Shown piece after piece: positions 14,140 through 15,022 of a DNA stretch of 15,022 nt (position 1 is its first letter; the number at the start of each line of letters is the position of its first letter). Source of the DNA: Thermohalobaculum sp039178805 (GTDB taxonomy: Bacteria; Pseudomonadota; Alphaproteobacteria; Rhodobacterales; Rhodobacteraceae). A program made the translations under genes and the position numbers. The notes beneath the pieces were generated by a model. The model saw only the letters and a program-made list of their open reading frames with translations, ran no database searches and was not told where the DNA came from. The stretch is from positions 1-15,022 of the forward strand of contig JBCDFC010000113.1 in NCBI GenBank assembly GCA_039178805.1. Reading direction: 5' to 3'.

Positions 14140-15022
14140 TCACGACATCGGCTCTCTATCGCACGAAATGCCCGGGATCTCTGCGAAGGCGTCGGCCACG
14201 TGGTCGAGCCACGCCCGTAACCTCCGCGATTGCCGGCGCGCAGGTCGATAGGCGGCGTTCACGCTCAACGATGGCGCGCGCCAGGTCGGCAGGACATCGA
14301 TAAGTGTGCCCGCCTGAAGCTCCCGATCGATGAACCAGGCGGGGAGGACAGCATAGCCGATCCCCATCATCGCGGCCCTATACGCCGAGAAGATGTTGTT
14401 GGTCGTGATGACAGCCCGTGCGGCCAAGTCCACGCGGTCGCCGGCGCTGCTCGTCAGCGGGATCGACGCAGCCTCAAAGGGCTCGAGCGCTGCGCAAGGA
14501 AGCTCGGCAATGTCGTCCGGCTTGCTCGCCGTCAAGCCGTCGATCAGACTTGGTGCCGCGACGATCAAACGCTCGACCGTGCCAAGTTGCTTCACCACCA
14601 GGGTCTCGTCCGGCACGCGGCCGATCTTGATCCAAAGGTCGCAGCCGATCTCGGCAAAGCGGATCGGCGCATCGTCGAGCAGCCAAGTAAGCGTGATGCC
14701 GGGATGCATCTGCTGAAACCGCAGTGCCGCTTCAGCCAGGTGCAACTGCCCGAGTGCCACGGGCGCAACGATCTTGAGCCGCCCCTTCAGCACCCCGTTC
14801 TCGTCGCCGAACCGTTCGCTCAACGCATCCCAGCCATCGATCAAAGTGCGAGCCTCGGCTAGGCAAGCGATCCCAGCCTCTGTGAGCGCCAGCGAGTGCG
14901 TTGTCCGCCGCACCAGTTCCGTGCCGAGCCGCATCTCCAACTCCGCAAGATGCCGGCTCGCGGAAGCTTGGCTGAGACCGAGATCACGCCCGGCCGCACT
15001 GATCGACCCACGCTCCGCTATA
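14140..15022 (-). CDS. LysR-family transcriptional regulator (N-terminus outside window)
   Basis: The minus-strand frame is open past ATG 14940 to the right edge, so the gene is cut there. The last visible bases encode GSISAAGRDLGLSQASASRHL followed by AELEMRLGTELVRRTTHSLALTEAG, the winged HTH and linker of a LysR regulator. The rest is the substrate-binding-like effector domain: LKGRLKIVAPVALGQLHLAEAALRF, then FAEIGCDLWIKIG, VERLIVAAP, MGIGYAVLPAWFIDREL and LIDVLPTWR. About 294 residues are visible, nearly the family's usual 300, so only the first few residues are missing. LysR proteins bind as tetramers and usually control a divergent neighbour, which here would lie to the right of the window. 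It resembles the CrgA/AaeR-like branch with the LxGxLxIxAP motif. Effector unknown. Confidence 0.9.
   Translation of the reverse strand, partial: IAERGSISAAGRDLGLSQASASRHLAELEMRLGTELVRRTTHSLALTEAGIACLAEARTLIDGWDALSERFGDENGVLKGRLKIVAPVALGQLHLAEAALRFQQMHPGITLTWLLDDAPIRFAEIGCDLWIKIGRVPDETLVVKQLGTVERLIVAAPSLIDGLTASKPDDIAELPCAALEPFEAASIPLTSSAGDRVDLAARAVITTNNIFSAYRAAMMGIGYAVLPAWFIDRELQAGTLIDVLPTWRAPSLSVNAAYRPARRQSRRLRAWLDHVADAFAEIPGISCDREPMS

Noticed and set aside
14091..14303. Plus-strand frame with a GTG start, downstream of a GGAG at 14064-14067
   Set aside because: The GGAG is too far from the GTG, and most of the frame is antisense to the clearly real LysR effector domain.
1..15022. CRISPR arrays, tRNA or rRNA genes, insertion sequences, toxin-antitoxin pairs
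   Set aside because: I saw no regularly spaced direct repeats, no cloverleaf-like sequence, no rRNA motif and no transposase or toxin-type protein on either strand.

Overview
The window is GC-rich, tightly coded bacterial DNA, most likely from an alphaproteobacterium. The pointers are the style of the two palindromic intergenic repeats built on ATTGCCGG/CCGGCAAT, the FecI-FecR-TonB receptor cassette with an STN-domain receptor, and the lipoprotein-type polysaccharide exporter. No 16S or other marker gene is present, so this placement is an inference.

Layout from left to right. (1) 2-313: tail of a degenerate PP2C-type phosphatase that enters from the left edge. (2) 360-1640: outer-membrane polysaccharide export lipoprotein (Wza/KpsD type) with an unusual Ala-rich insert. 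(3) 1641-2023: gene-free stretch full of palindromic repeats. (4) 2024-4397, minus strand: an operon-like run in transcription order of a Dps/ferritin-like protein that has lost its ferroxidase residues, a divergent AraC-family protein, and a canonical AraC regulator whose start overlaps the previous stop. (5) 4440-4832: divergent control region with a perfect TTTCCGGAAA palindrome and a near copy. (6) 4833-5702, plus strand: a third AraC regulator with the same architecture. (7) 6113-6784: an unrecognised 223-aa soluble protein. (8) 6842-9561: aconitase B, whose C-terminal end is broken by an out-of-frame deletion. (9) 9588-9659: second copy of the dispersed repeat. (10) 9681-13899, minus strand: a complete iron-uptake-type cell-surface signalling cassette (ECF sigma factor, FecR anti-sigma factor, TonB-dependent transducer). 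(11) 14140-15022, minus strand: a LysR-type regulator cut by the right edge.

How the genes may work together. The FecI-FecR-receptor trio is a well-known circuit: ligand binding at the outer membrane is passed through the receptor's STN domain to FecR, which releases the sigma factor to transcribe the receptor gene. The AraC/Dps-like cluster looks like a separate local regulatory module in which three paralogous regulators face each other across one control region. A link between the two through iron (receptor, Fe-S aconitase, ferritin-fold protein) is possible but only inferred.

The most noteworthy points are the broken acnB, the three-AraC module with its pseudo-ferritin and mini-ORF leader, the operator-like palindromes, and the repeats placed in both convergent intergenic gaps.
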